Assembly: GCA_040219275.1 (NCBI GenBank)
Contig: JAVJSU010000038.1
Span: forward strand, 333,902-397,901
From: JAVJSU01 sp040219275
GTDB lineage: Bacteria; Chloroflexota; Anaerolineae; Aggregatilineales; Phototrophicaceae
DNA: 64,000 bases
Reading direction: 5' to 3'
Both the position numbers and the translations under genes were made by a program. Within the stretch, counting starts at the first letter, position 1. The number at the start of each line of letters is the position of its first letter. Shown here piece after piece: positions 9,227 through 17,369 of this stretch. The notes beneath the pieces are model-generated. The model made no database searches. It was not told where the DNA came from and saw only the letters and a program-made list of their open reading frames with translations.

Positions 9227-9409
9227 CGCGAACGATGGTTCACGAGATCCATCCCTGTAAAATGGCGACTCATACAAACCAATAGTCCATTTTTCGGGAC
9301 GATTGCTCCGATGGATGCTGGTGCGTTAAAGTCACGCACGCCTAAACTGTAAAATAACAAACGCCGGATTGTGCGAAGGAAAGTAACCTGAAAGAGGGTG
9401 TTGCTTTCC
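9227..9409. ncRNA. Candidate structured RNA or leader between rsgA and mscS
   Basis: Four consecutive stems fill an otherwise gene-free 340-bp gap: 9227-9233/9238-9244 (7 bp, 4-nt loop); an interrupted long arm of 9247-9253/9310-9316 enclosing 9259-9265/9287-9293; 9321-9326/9334-9339 (6 bp); and 9378-9387/9400-9409 (10 bp). Strand is unresolved: on plus the last stem has a U-G pair where minus has C-A, while the first stem gives the opposite answer. On the minus strand it would be an rsgA leader. No T-box, SRP, RNase P or 6S core was recognised. Confidence 0.4.
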
Positions 9410-9429
9410 GCCTATACCTATCTTCCTCT

Positions 9430-9460
9430 ATTATAACAGCAATTTAATGTTTATAGGCAA
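9430..9460 (-). promoter_or_regulatory. Candidate sigma-70 promoter toward rsgA
   Basis: On the minus strand TTGCCT and a perfect TATAAT are separated by 19 bp, upstream of the structured segment at 9227-9409 and about 265 bp before rsgA. The spacer is longer than ideal. It would give a leader of roughly 250 nt. Confidence 0.4.
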
Positions 9461-9581
9461 GTATTTGATGAGTGCATCTCCGTATTCCCCTTAGCAACGC
9501 GTCGTTTCCTTGCACAACACAGGGCTTTCTGGCATGATAGCACCCTGTTATCTGCAAACGAATTTAGCGAACATACTGCCT

Positions 9582-10871
9582 ATGGATAATTTACCTTTCC
9601 TGAGCGACCTCTCCGAAGATATGCAAAACATAATTTTGCGCCTGTGTGCGCTGGTGCTTGCTATCGTCTTAATCGTCGTACTTCGGCGTGTGCTCACATG
9701 GATCATCGTTCGCCCATTGCGGAAAATCACCACGCGCAACGGACCTTCCCGTGATGATGAAATTCTGGATGCGCTCATCTTGCCGATGCGCTATCTGGTG
9801 ATTGCGGCGGCGTTATTGGTCAGCGTGCGGATTCTGGGCGCGGGCGATGCGATTAGCGCACTCGTAGAACGTTTCGGGCGGACACTCATCATTATCGCCA
9901 TCTTACTCGTCATCTATCGCCTCATCGACATCTTCATGCCCAGCAGTAACCGCCTATTCGCCATTACTGGCTTGAGCATACAGGAAAAATTACTGCCGTT
10001 TTTACGAACGGCGATCAAACTGGTGATTATTTGCATCGGTCTGGTAATCGTCATTCAAGAATGGGGCTACGATGTGAGCGGGTTGATCGCCGGCATCGGC
10101 ATTGGTGGTCTGGCGATTTCACTTGCCGCGCAGGATACCATCGCCAACCTGTTTGGCTTCACAGCGATTGTCGGGGATCGTCCTTTTGATGTCGGCGAGT
10201 ATATCGTCACGCCCGACGTAGAAGGATTGGTCGAGCATGTCGGCATCCGCTCTACCCGTGTGCGCCGTCTGGATCAAGCGCTCGTCACTGTGCCGAACAA
10301 TAAACTCGCCAATAGCGCCATCCTCAACTGGTCACGCCTGCAAAAGCGCCGGATTGATATGAACCTCGGCGTGACGTATGACGCAAGTAGCGAAGATATG
10401 CGCGTGTTGTTGCATCGCATCCGTGAAATGCTGAGTGTGCGTGACACCGTTCAACCAGATTCAGTGGTCGTCTACTTTGTCGAATTTGGCGATAGCGCAC
10501 TTAACATTCTGGTGCGCTGTTATGTGAATCTTGCCGATTGGGGCGAGTTTACCGCAGAGAAAGAATTGGTCTATCTGGAAATTATGGATATTATCAGCGA
10601 ATTAGGCATGAGCGTTGCCTTCCCAAGTCGGTCACTTTATCTGGAAAATCTGCCTGATCTGGCGCTTAATGTAGAAGCCGCCCGCCGTCAATTTAATAAC
10701 ACAACCATCCACAACAGCGTACCCGATCCGCGTAAATCCCCGCGTGAACGGGCGTTATTGCAAGAAGAAGCCCGCGCTAAACGTGAGGCAGAAATCCCGC
10801 CACCGCACGAACCCACACCACAAGAAGGTTCAGAAACGGATTTACCGGAGGCGGACGATGACAACCGTTAA
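9582..10871 (+). CDS. MscS-family mechanosensitive ion channel
   Basis: About 429 residues from ATG 9582 (no clear ribosome site; other ATGs upstream are possible). Several N-terminal membrane helices lead to the Gly/Ala-rich pore helix 'GIGIGGLAISLAAQDTIANLFG', followed by 'GDRPFDVGEYI' and the beta domain 'VPNNKLANSAILNWSR', all diagnostic of MscS. The C-terminal end is charged and proline-rich. The channel would open on membrane tension to release solutes under osmotic downshock. The next gene starts within its last codons. Confidence 0.9.
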   Translation: MDNLPFLSDLSEDMQNIILRLCALVLAIVLIVVLRRVLTWIIVRPLRKITTRNGPSRDDEILDALILPMRYLVIAAALLVSVRILGAGDAISALVERFGRTLIIIAILLVIYRLIDIFMPSSNRLFAITGLSIQEKLLPFLRTAIKLVIICIGLVIVIQEWGYDVSGLIAGIGIGGLAISLAAQDTIANLFGFTAIVGDRPFDVGEYIVTPDVEGLVEHVGIRSTRVRRLDQALVTVPNNKLANSAILNWSRLQKRRIDMNLGVTYDASSEDMRVLLHRIREMLSVRDTVQPDSVVVYFVEFGDSALNILVRCYVNLADWGEFTAEKELVYLEIMDIISELGMSVAFPSRSLYLENLPDLALNVEAARRQFNNTTIHNSVPDPRKSPRERALLQEEARAKREAEIPPPHEPTPQEGSETDLPEADDDNR

Positions 10872-11445
10872 TCCGGCGGAGTCCGCGCAACCACATAATA
10901 CAGAGCCAGCACCCCAACCCGCCACACTGGAACAACTCCAACAGGCGATGGAGTTCATGCTGGATGATCTGGAAGCCAATCGTCAGGGCAAATTGAGCGA
11001 GATGCAAAATTACCATTTGCGCGTGCGCCGCCAACAGGCAATTTTGACGGGCGCAAGCCTCATCTTCCTGTTTATCATCTCCGCTACGGTGTTGATCTTT
11101 CTAGGGCGCAGGCAGGAGTCGTCCATTTTGACGATTATCGGAATCGGCGTAACACTTGGTAATGCCGCCATGACCGGTATTTTTGCGCGCTATTGGCTTC
11201 GCATCAATGCCGATATTCAACGTGGCAAAGTCCATACAATTACCGGCACGTTGGAGCGCGTCGTTAAGCCGGTGACGCGCCGTGTTGTGAACATGATGAT
11301 CCGTGTGGAGGGCTTTGAAACCATCGTTAATAAAGAAGTATTTGAATCCTTCAACCATAAACAACCCTATAAGCTCTACACCACGCCATACACCGGATCA
11401 CTGCTATCGGCTGAACCACTGGACGATCCGCAAAAAACGTCATAA
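10858..11445 (+). CDS. Two-helix membrane protein, unknown function
   Basis: A 195-residue protein starting at ATG 10858, 14 bp inside the mscS end, with GGAGG 6 nt upstream, so it is translationally coupled to the channel. The N-terminal third is hydrophilic and helical ('LEQLQQAMEFMLDDLEANRQ'). Two membrane segments follow at about 65-85 and 95-115, then a beta-rich C-terminal region ('VHTITGTLERVVKP', 'PYKLYTTPYTGSLLS'). I do not recognise the family. Coupling suggests a partner or membrane-stress role, by position only. Confidence 0.7.
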   Translation: MTTVNPAESAQPHNTEPAPQPATLEQLQQAMEFMLDDLEANRQGKLSEMQNYHLRVRRQQAILTGASLIFLFIISATVLIFLGRRQESSILTIIGIGVTLGNAAMTGIFARYWLRINADIQRGKVHTITGTLERVVKPVTRRVVNMMIRVEGFETIVNKEVFESFNHKQPYKLYTTPYTGSLLSAEPLDDPQKTS

Positions 11446-11555
11446 CCACCGTTTCTGCAATGATTATTGGCTTATTTACGCTCACAGGATGTAAGTTCGT
11501 TTATACTCATTAGTAGAAGTCATCAGGTGTAGTGTAAATAAGGTTAGGATTTTTG

Positions 11556-12671
11556 ATGCGTATTTATAGAATTTCATATCGGTTGCGCGGTGTTATTCTC
11601 GCGCTGATGTTCTTGACGATTGCTTTTTCCACCCTCGCTCAAACCGGCGGGAATGATTGCGGACAACTCAACCGCGCAGAATGCCAGCAGGTCGATGCTA
11701 GCTTATCCCTCACTCGTGATCTAAACGCCGCCGCCTTTGATGCAGAGATTGTGCTGACCATCCGTGATGTGTATACGCGTGCATTTTCCACCCTGCGCGT
11801 CTTTTTGGATGGGGCATATCGCTTGAACGATGACCGAAATTCATCCGACCCTGTAATCGCTGTACGCGGATTAGATGCAGATGTGAGCGTGGTGGTTGAT
11901 CTTTCAGAGTTGGATCCTACAGGCGGGTTATACAATGATTTGCCTGCCGAAGAATACGCGTTCGATCTGTCATTGCTGGATGGTATTGGCTACATCAACC
12001 TGAGCAAATTGGTGGGCGACGATGTCCGTGAAGCCGATTGGTACGGTATAGATTTAGGCGCGCTGATTCAACTATCACTCAACAGCCTCGGCGATTTAGG
12101 TTCCGCGGATTTATTGCCGCCTGTCAACAACAATTCCGCCAATTCTGCGCCCGCCCTGCCGTTTGAATTAGAGCCAACCGATGTACAACGCCTGAGCGAT
12201 GTTACAGTCAACGACGTGGCGATGGAACGTTATCTGTGGATTGTCGATTTTGGCACATTGCTTGATGATACATTCAGCCGGATGACCTTTAACGCCAGCA
12301 TGTTGACGATTCTGGACGCATATTTGCAAGGTCAAAATTATTCAGATGCGGAATTACGAGAGATTATCGACAACTATGCACAGGTTTTAGATGTGATGTC
12401 CTTACGGGTGGAGCGAGTCATCAATCCGGTAGACAGCACTATTCACCGTGTAACCTATAGCTTCGCCTATCAACCGACTGACAGCTTGCTAGATACGCTG
12501 TATTACGGGCTTGATCCGTTAGGGTTAGGGAGTACGGCGAGTGATATTTACCTTGATGTGACCATCAACCGCACACAATTTGACGGGGATTTCGCCCTCA
12601 CTGCACCGGAAAACGCGATTCTGCTGACGCTATTTGATCTACTGCCATTGCTCGAAGATGCCAATTTATAG
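11556..12671 (+). CDS. Secreted protein of unknown function
   Basis: A 371-residue exported protein from ATG 11556 (an in-frame TTG lies 3 nt earlier). The signal peptide covers about 1-29, ending 'AFSTLAQ'. The mature part is Asp/Leu-rich with alternating strands and helices: 'LSLTRDLNAAAFDAEIVLTIRD', 'VNDVAMERYLWIVDFGTLLDD', and a C-terminal 'SDIYLDVTINRTQFDGDFALTAP'. The pattern resembles the LolA/LppX-like lipoprotein fold seen in some actinobacterial and Chloroflexota exported proteins, but I cannot confirm that. Monocistronic. Confidence 0.6.
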   Translation: MRIYRISYRLRGVILALMFLTIAFSTLAQTGGNDCGQLNRAECQQVDASLSLTRDLNAAAFDAEIVLTIRDVYTRAFSTLRVFLDGAYRLNDDRNSSDPVIAVRGLDADVSVVVDLSELDPTGGLYNDLPAEEYAFDLSLLDGIGYINLSKLVGDDVREADWYGIDLGALIQLSLNSLGDLGSADLLPPVNNNSANSAPALPFELEPTDVQRLSDVTVNDVAMERYLWIVDFGTLLDDTFSRMTFNASMLTILDAYLQGQNYSDAELREIIDNYAQVLDVMSLRVERVINPVDSTIHRVTYSFAYQPTDSLLDTLYYGLDPLGLGSTASDIYLDVTINRTQFDGDFALTAPENAILLTLFDLLPLLEDANL

Positions 12672-12820
12672 CGATAAACAGAGAAAAGTGTGTTCTGATA
12701 ACGTAGTTTTACATGAAGGCTAGATGAAAAACGAACTACTATTTCTCTAAAATGTCGACTGTAATAATGCGTCTAAAACAGTTATCAAAGTTTCCGTATA
12801 TTGATGAAAAACATAACCAC

Positions 12821-13861
12821 ATGACTCAATTTGCCTATTTAAAAACTGTCTTGGTTCTTCTTCTGGTTACGATGGGGGGAATTTTGTCAATTTCATTGGT
12901 TGATGCAAGGTCAATGATAAATCAAGAGTTGCCTGTCTTTAGAATTGCAAAAAGTGGAGATTCTCGAATTCTGGCTGTAATTTATAATGATTTTGCCAAC
13001 GCGAGTATTATCGATGTTTTCGATAATGTAACAGGCAATTTCGTACAAACGGTAGATATTTCTCCATATGCACCAAAATTGATCGATCTAAGTCCTACCG
13101 GTGATCGCTTACTTTGGGCAGATAGTAGTTCCCGTGTTGGAATTTTTGATTTAAACAGTCAAAGTAACATACTCATAACAGAAGGCGGACCGGTCTTTAT
13201 TGAGGCAGTTGTATGGAATCCGGTAAATGAGGTTGTGGGCTTTAGTGTTAATAGCGCAATTGACCTTTATAATGCGGTCGATTATTCACAAATCGCAGTT
13301 ATTGGATCTCCCCCTCCTATTTCTGCTGTTGTTTCTTTTTCTTGGAGCTATGATGGGCAAAACATAATAACAAGTCATTCCGCTGATCCTACAGTGGATC
13401 CTTCGGGAAATCTTGTGGATATTCAATTGTGGGAGAATACGCTTCTTGGTGGGATCATAAATACGCCTAGCAGGACTTTAAGTGGTAGAGGCGGTGGAAA
13501 TATAGAGTGGAGTCCTGATGGACAGTTTATAGCGGCACTGGAACGTGGAGGATTCGTTGTTTATGACGTGGTCGCAGATACATTCACCGTTCACCCTTTT
13601 GAAGACGATAGTCCAGCAGTTTTGCGTTGGAGTCCTAATGGTGATTTGTTAGCCACCGGCGGTTCACTTATTCGTATATGGAATACTACTACGTGGGAAG
13701 TTATTGATACGATAGAGCCAGAAGGCAACGGAAGCTACGCATTAGAATGGTCTTTTGATGGTCAACAAATTTCCCATGGTGGTGGACCAAATGGACTATA
13801 TATTAATCATGTTGAAATATCACAGCTCCCTCACCCGCATCCACGGGGGCATGGAGACTGA
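12821..13861 (+). CDS. Exported WD40/TolB-like beta-propeller protein
   Basis: From ATG 12821 the product has a signal peptide ('YLKTVLVLLLVTMGGILSIS'), then about six propeller blades ('AVVWNPVNEVVGFS', 'NIEWSPDGQFIAAL', 'VLRWSPNGDLLATG', 'ALEWSFDGQQISHG'), ending in a His/Pro tail. In-frame ATGs at 12752 and 12767 are alternatives; none has a good ribosome site. The gene is visibly more AT-rich than its neighbours, which may mark later acquisition. A protein-binding scaffold is likely; the ligand is unknown. Confidence 0.65.
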   Translation: MTQFAYLKTVLVLLLVTMGGILSISLVDARSMINQELPVFRIAKSGDSRILAVIYNDFANASIIDVFDNVTGNFVQTVDISPYAPKLIDLSPTGDRLLWADSSSRVGIFDLNSQSNILITEGGPVFIEAVVWNPVNEVVGFSVNSAIDLYNAVDYSQIAVIGSPPPISAVVSFSWSYDGQNIITSHSADPTVDPSGNLVDIQLWENTLLGGIINTPSRTLSGRGGGNIEWSPDGQFIAALERGGFVVYDVVADTFTVHPFEDDSPAVLRWSPNGDLLATGGSLIRIWNTTTWEVIDTIEPEGNGSYALEWSFDGQQISHGGGPNGLYINHVEISQLPHPHPRGHGD

Positions 13862-13897
13862 CATCCGCTAAATCCCTCGCCGATTCTCAAGGAGGCA

Positions 13898-14566
13898 TTA
13901 CTTCTGACGGAAGAGATCCATCACATAATCCATCGACAAGCCCTGAGCTTCCAGATGTGCCTTGAGCTTGCGCCGTGCATCGTGGAGCAACTTATAGAGC
14001 GCGTTACGATTCGTCCCCATTTGCTCCGCCACCACGTCCATAGGTACACCTTGCAAGGCGACTGCCGCCAGCGCGTTATATTGGCGTTCTGTCAGTGCAT
14101 CTTCTAGCGCGGCGTTGATTTTTGCCAGCACATCAGAACGTTCAACAGCCGTTTCGGGGTTGGGGGGCGGCGCGGAATTAATCCCATCAGCCGTTGAGGC
14201 GTTCGCGGGTAAAAGCTCTCCCTCCGCCGTCAAATTATCCAGACTAAAGTCCTTGTATCGCGCGCGCCGTAAATCGCTAATCGCCATACGGACGGCGATG
14301 CGATTTGCCCATGTGGTAAATTGGCTTTCACCTCTAAAGTTATCAATATTATCCATGATGCGAAGGGTAGCATCCTGGGCAAGATCATCCGCCATTTGCG
14401 CCAATTCCTGCGAGGAAAGGTCACGTAGGTCGCTACGTTCCTGACTGAGGTAGAACAAAATACTGCGCTTTAGGCGTTCACGTAAGTCCTCGATTGCGCT
14501 AGTTTGAACATCTGTATCACCCTTGAGATCGGCTAACCACTGCTCATTGGTTCGGTTTGTCGACAT
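13898..14566 (-). CDS. Sigma-70 family (ECF-like) RNA polymerase sigma factor
   Basis: A 222-residue protein. Region 2 appears as 'ELAQMADDLAQDATLRIMDNIDNFRGESQFTTWANRIAVRMAISDLRR' and region 4 as 'LTERQYNALAAVALQGVPMDVVAEQMGTNRNALYKLLHDARRKLKAHL'. The 'FTTWANRIA' and 'NALYKLLHDARR' segments are typical of ECF factors. It lies 44 bp downstream of the FHA-protein gene on the same strand, and no membrane anti-sigma is adjacent, so control may come through FHA-mediated phospho-signalling (inference). Confidence 0.85.
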   Translation of the reverse strand: MSTNRTNEQWLADLKGDTDVQTSAIEDLRERLKRSILFYLSQERSDLRDLSSQELAQMADDLAQDATLRIMDNIDNFRGESQFTTWANRIAVRMAISDLRRARYKDFSLDNLTAEGELLPANASTADGINSAPPPNPETAVERSDVLAKINAALEDALTERQYNALAAVALQGVPMDVVAEQMGTNRNALYKLLHDARRKLKAHLEAQGLSMDYVMDLFRQK

Positions 14567-14610
14567 AACCTGACTTTCGGTGTGAGAAGAGACTTCTAAT
14601 TCGCTCTTTA

Positions 14611-15120
14611 TCAGGCACGCTCAAATGTAATGCGAATAACAAGATGCCCTAAACGAATATCATCGCCATCGCGCAGAACCCGCGGTTGATTGGCAACCAG
14701 ACGTTGCCCATTCAAAAATGTCCCGTTCGCGCTCCCACGATCAACAACATGCAATGAACCATCTTTACGGATGATGGCGGCATGACGGCGGGAAACACCT
14801 TTATCTACCGCGCCCCACTTCTCAAGATCAATCTCCGGCGCTTCTTCAGAATCAGGGTTGCGTCTGCCAATCACCAATTCTTCGATCTGACTCGCATCGA
14901 AGATCATGCTCTTTGCTTCTTTTTCTACCCCGACGACAAGATTCATCTGGGCATTAAAACGGGCGGATCCCCACTTCGGCACACCTTCTTCAAAATCTGT
15001 ATCGTTTAAGGTACGTGTTGAAGCATATTCTTGTTGTACATCCATGAGTACCGCGCCACAATAGACGCAGATTTTTGCGGATGCTTCGTTCTTACGACCA
15101 CATTCGTGACATTCAATCAC
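14611..15120 (-). CDS. Zinc-ribbon and FHA domain protein
   Basis: A 169-residue protein with GTG start 15120 behind GGAGG. The N-terminus is a zinc ribbon of two CxxC pairs ('MIECHECGRKNEASAKICVYCG'). The C-terminal half is an FHA domain with the diagnostic 'IGRRNP', 'SRRHAAI' and 'DRGSANGTFLNGQRL' motifs. FHA domains bind phosphothreonine, so this is probably a reader of Ser/Thr kinase signalling; a kinase is encoded at 26684-28705. It precedes the sigma factor gene in an apparent operon. Confidence 0.9.
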   Translation of the reverse strand: MIECHECGRKNEASAKICVYCGAVLMDVQQEYASTRTLNDTDFEEGVPKWGSARFNAQMNLVVGVEKEAKSMIFDASQIEELVIGRRNPDSEEAPEIDLEKWGAVDKGVSRRHAAIIRKDGSLHVVDRGSANGTFLNGQRLVANQPRVLRDGDDIRLGHLVIRITFERA

Positions 15121-15377
15121 TACCGAATTCCTCCGACGGATTTCGACTACTTGACATTAATGAAATCATTTTACCATGTTATAACAGTTCTGCCCGCAAT
15201 TATTGTATGTTGCAATCGTTAATTTTCTGTTTGAATGTTATTTTGCGATTAAAAGTGAACATTGTATGATGGAATTTGATGACAACTGTCATGCGTTAGC
15301 ATCAGGAGTGTGTCACAATAGTAACGTGTATCAGCACTGGCATCAATCAATTATGAAATAAATGGATAGAAACAGGT

Positions 15378-17369
15378 ATGGCGAATTTATTGAAAACAAT
15401 CACGAGATGTATCTTAATCGTAATGATCTTTCTTCCCGCACTATTCATTGTGCCTGCAAATGCACAGGATGACGACCCCTTCATCGTGCCGGAGGGCGTA
15501 GAGGGTGAACTCGTCTATGTGCCATTTCCAATAGAGATTGCACTAGACGGTGATTTGAGCGATTGGGAAGCCGCAAACATCCCTTTCCAAACCGTGACCA
15601 CTGGCACATCACCGTCGACTGAAGACGGCGAAAATAGCGCCTTCACCTTTTCCCTCGCCGCTAATGGTGAAACGCTCTATATTGCGATGACCTCAACCGA
15701 TAATACCATCATCGCCGGAGCGCACGGCACGAATTTCTGGAATGAAGATTCGCTGGAATTTTACGTCAATTTTTCTGGTAATTTATTCGCCACAGATTAC
15801 ACTGAAGGCATCCATCAATTCATCATTAGTCCGGTCATGTTGCTTGATGACACGTATGACGGCACGATCTATACCGGTAACCGGAGCGCCGATTTACCCA
15901 TTGAAACCGAAATTTTCCGCACGGATGACGGATGGGGCTTAGAAGCCGCGCTCCCGATGCAATTCCTCGGTGGCATTGAACACGGGCGTGAATTCGGCTT
16001 TCAAGCAGAATCTAACGGCACATCCGCAGAAAGCCGGACGGTCAAGTTGATCTGGTCAACCTTCGATACCAACGATCAGGCATGGCTTGATCCGTCGGTG
16101 TTCGGGCGGGCAATGTTCATTGAAGCTGGACGCGAAGACATCCCTGCGATCTCCACGCCTCCCCCGCCTGTCCCCATCACTGATGCGACAGAAGCGGCGG
16201 AACGGGTCGCAGAGACTGACTGGAACGCCCTCGCCCAAGCCGCATGGGAGGGTTATAAAACGCATTATATCTTTTGTGGAGAAGCCTGCGGGAATAATAC
16301 AGGGCTGGTCTATGACCCCAATGTCAATTATCAATCCGTAAGCGAAGGGGTCGGTTATGGGTTGCTGTTCGCGGTCATGATGGACGATCAGGAGACCTTT
16401 AACGCCATTTTTGATGCCGGTCAGGAGATTATGCTCAATGAAATGACCAGCCTCTATCATTGGCAGGTGGATAATCGCGGCAACATCGTCGGGCATTTCT
16501 CCGCAACGGATGCCGAAGAAGACATCACCGCCGCGCTGATCTTCGCGCAGGAACGGGTCGATAGGGGCGAATGGGAGCAACACCCGACCACCCCTTACGG
16601 AGACCGCGCCCGCACTTTGATCGACGTATTGTATCTGTTCGCGATTGATGACAACCGCTATATCACGCCGAGCGACGCGTGGGACGGCACCGGACGCGAA
16701 CTCTCCAACCCTTCTTACTTTGCGCCGACATGGTATCGCATGTTTGATGATTATGCCGGAACAGATCGCTGGGGTGAGGTTTTGAGCTTCGGCTATCGTA
16801 CGCTCTATGCCACCGATGGGCAGGCACTCGGTCTTGCGCCGGATTGGTCAACCGCTGATGGACAACCCGCCTATGATTATTGCCTCGCGATTGATCGTCG
16901 CCGTGACCAATGTAGCTACACGATGGGCTATGAGGGCATCCGTGTGTTGTGGCGCGTCGGATTAGACTGTATTTGGTATAACGATCTGCGTGCCTGTGAA
17001 TGGGCGCGGCGGGGAATCACCTTTTTGCAAGCCCTCCCCCCGCGTGAGTTCGCGCTGATGTATGACATGGCGGGTAGTGCCATCATCGACACGCCCAACG
17101 AGGTGACGACAGGCATGTGGTTGGTCGCGGCGATGGCGGCGGGGGACGAAGACATGCAAAATCGGCTGGCATCGCAATTTCTCGATCATGCCCAAAATGT
17201 CATGGATGCGGGCTACTTTGGCGGCACCACGCAATATTATTATAACCAGAGTCTTGCCCTGTTCGCGGCGATGATCTATTCCGGCGATTTCGAGAATTTA
17301 TACACGCCCCGCGTAGAAGTGGCGGCGGTGGATAGCGACTCTACGCCAGAAGCGACAGCGGAAGATTAG
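15378..17369 (+). CDS. Secreted glycoside hydrolase family 8 enzyme with CBM9-like domain
   Basis: A 663-residue exported enzyme. The signal peptide ends at 'VPANAQ'; a CBM9-like sugar-binding domain covers about 45-255 ('ALDGDLSDWEAANIP', 'NEDSLEFYVNF'); a GH8 alpha/alpha-barrel covers about 285-640. The GH8 signature is 'SEGVGYGLLFAVMMDD' with the proton-donor Glu in SEG; 'SATDAEEDITAALIFA' holds the conserved acidic site. GH8 enzymes cleave beta-1,4-glucans, xylan or chitosan; the substrate is not decidable here. The stop overlaps the convergent membrane gene stop by 4 bp. Confidence 0.88.
   Translation: MANLLKTITRCILIVMIFLPALFIVPANAQDDDPFIVPEGVEGELVYVPFPIEIALDGDLSDWEAANIPFQTVTTGTSPSTEDGENSAFTFSLAANGETLYIAMTSTDNTIIAGAHGTNFWNEDSLEFYVNFSGNLFATDYTEGIHQFIISPVMLLDDTYDGTIYTGNRSADLPIETEIFRTDDGWGLEAALPMQFLGGIEHGREFGFQAESNGTSAESRTVKLIWSTFDTNDQAWLDPSVFGRAMFIEAGREDIPAISTPPPPVPITDATEAAERVAETDWNALAQAAWEGYKTHYIFCGEACGNNTGLVYDPNVNYQSVSEGVGYGLLFAVMMDDQETFNAIFDAGQEIMLNEMTSLYHWQVDNRGNIVGHFSATDAEEDITAALIFAQERVDRGEWEQHPTTPYGDRARTLIDVLYLFAIDDNRYITPSDAWDGTGRELSNPSYFAPTWYRMFDDYAGTDRWGEVLSFGYRTLYATDGQALGLAPDWSTADGQPAYDYCLAIDRRRDQCSYTMGYEGIRVLWRVGLDCIWYNDLRACEWARRGITFLQALPPREFALMYDMAGSAIIDTPNEVTTGMWLVAAMAAGDEDMQNRLASQFLDHAQNVMDAGYFGGTTQYYYNQSLALFAAMIYSGDFENLYTPRVEVAAVDSDSTPEATAED

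Noticed and set aside
9170..9581. 6S RNA, RNase P RNA, SRP RNA or T-box
   Set aside because: None of the conserved cores (GAGGAAAGUCC, SRP GGAAG loop, T-box AGGGUGG) is present on either strand, and the stems form separate hairpins rather than one rod.
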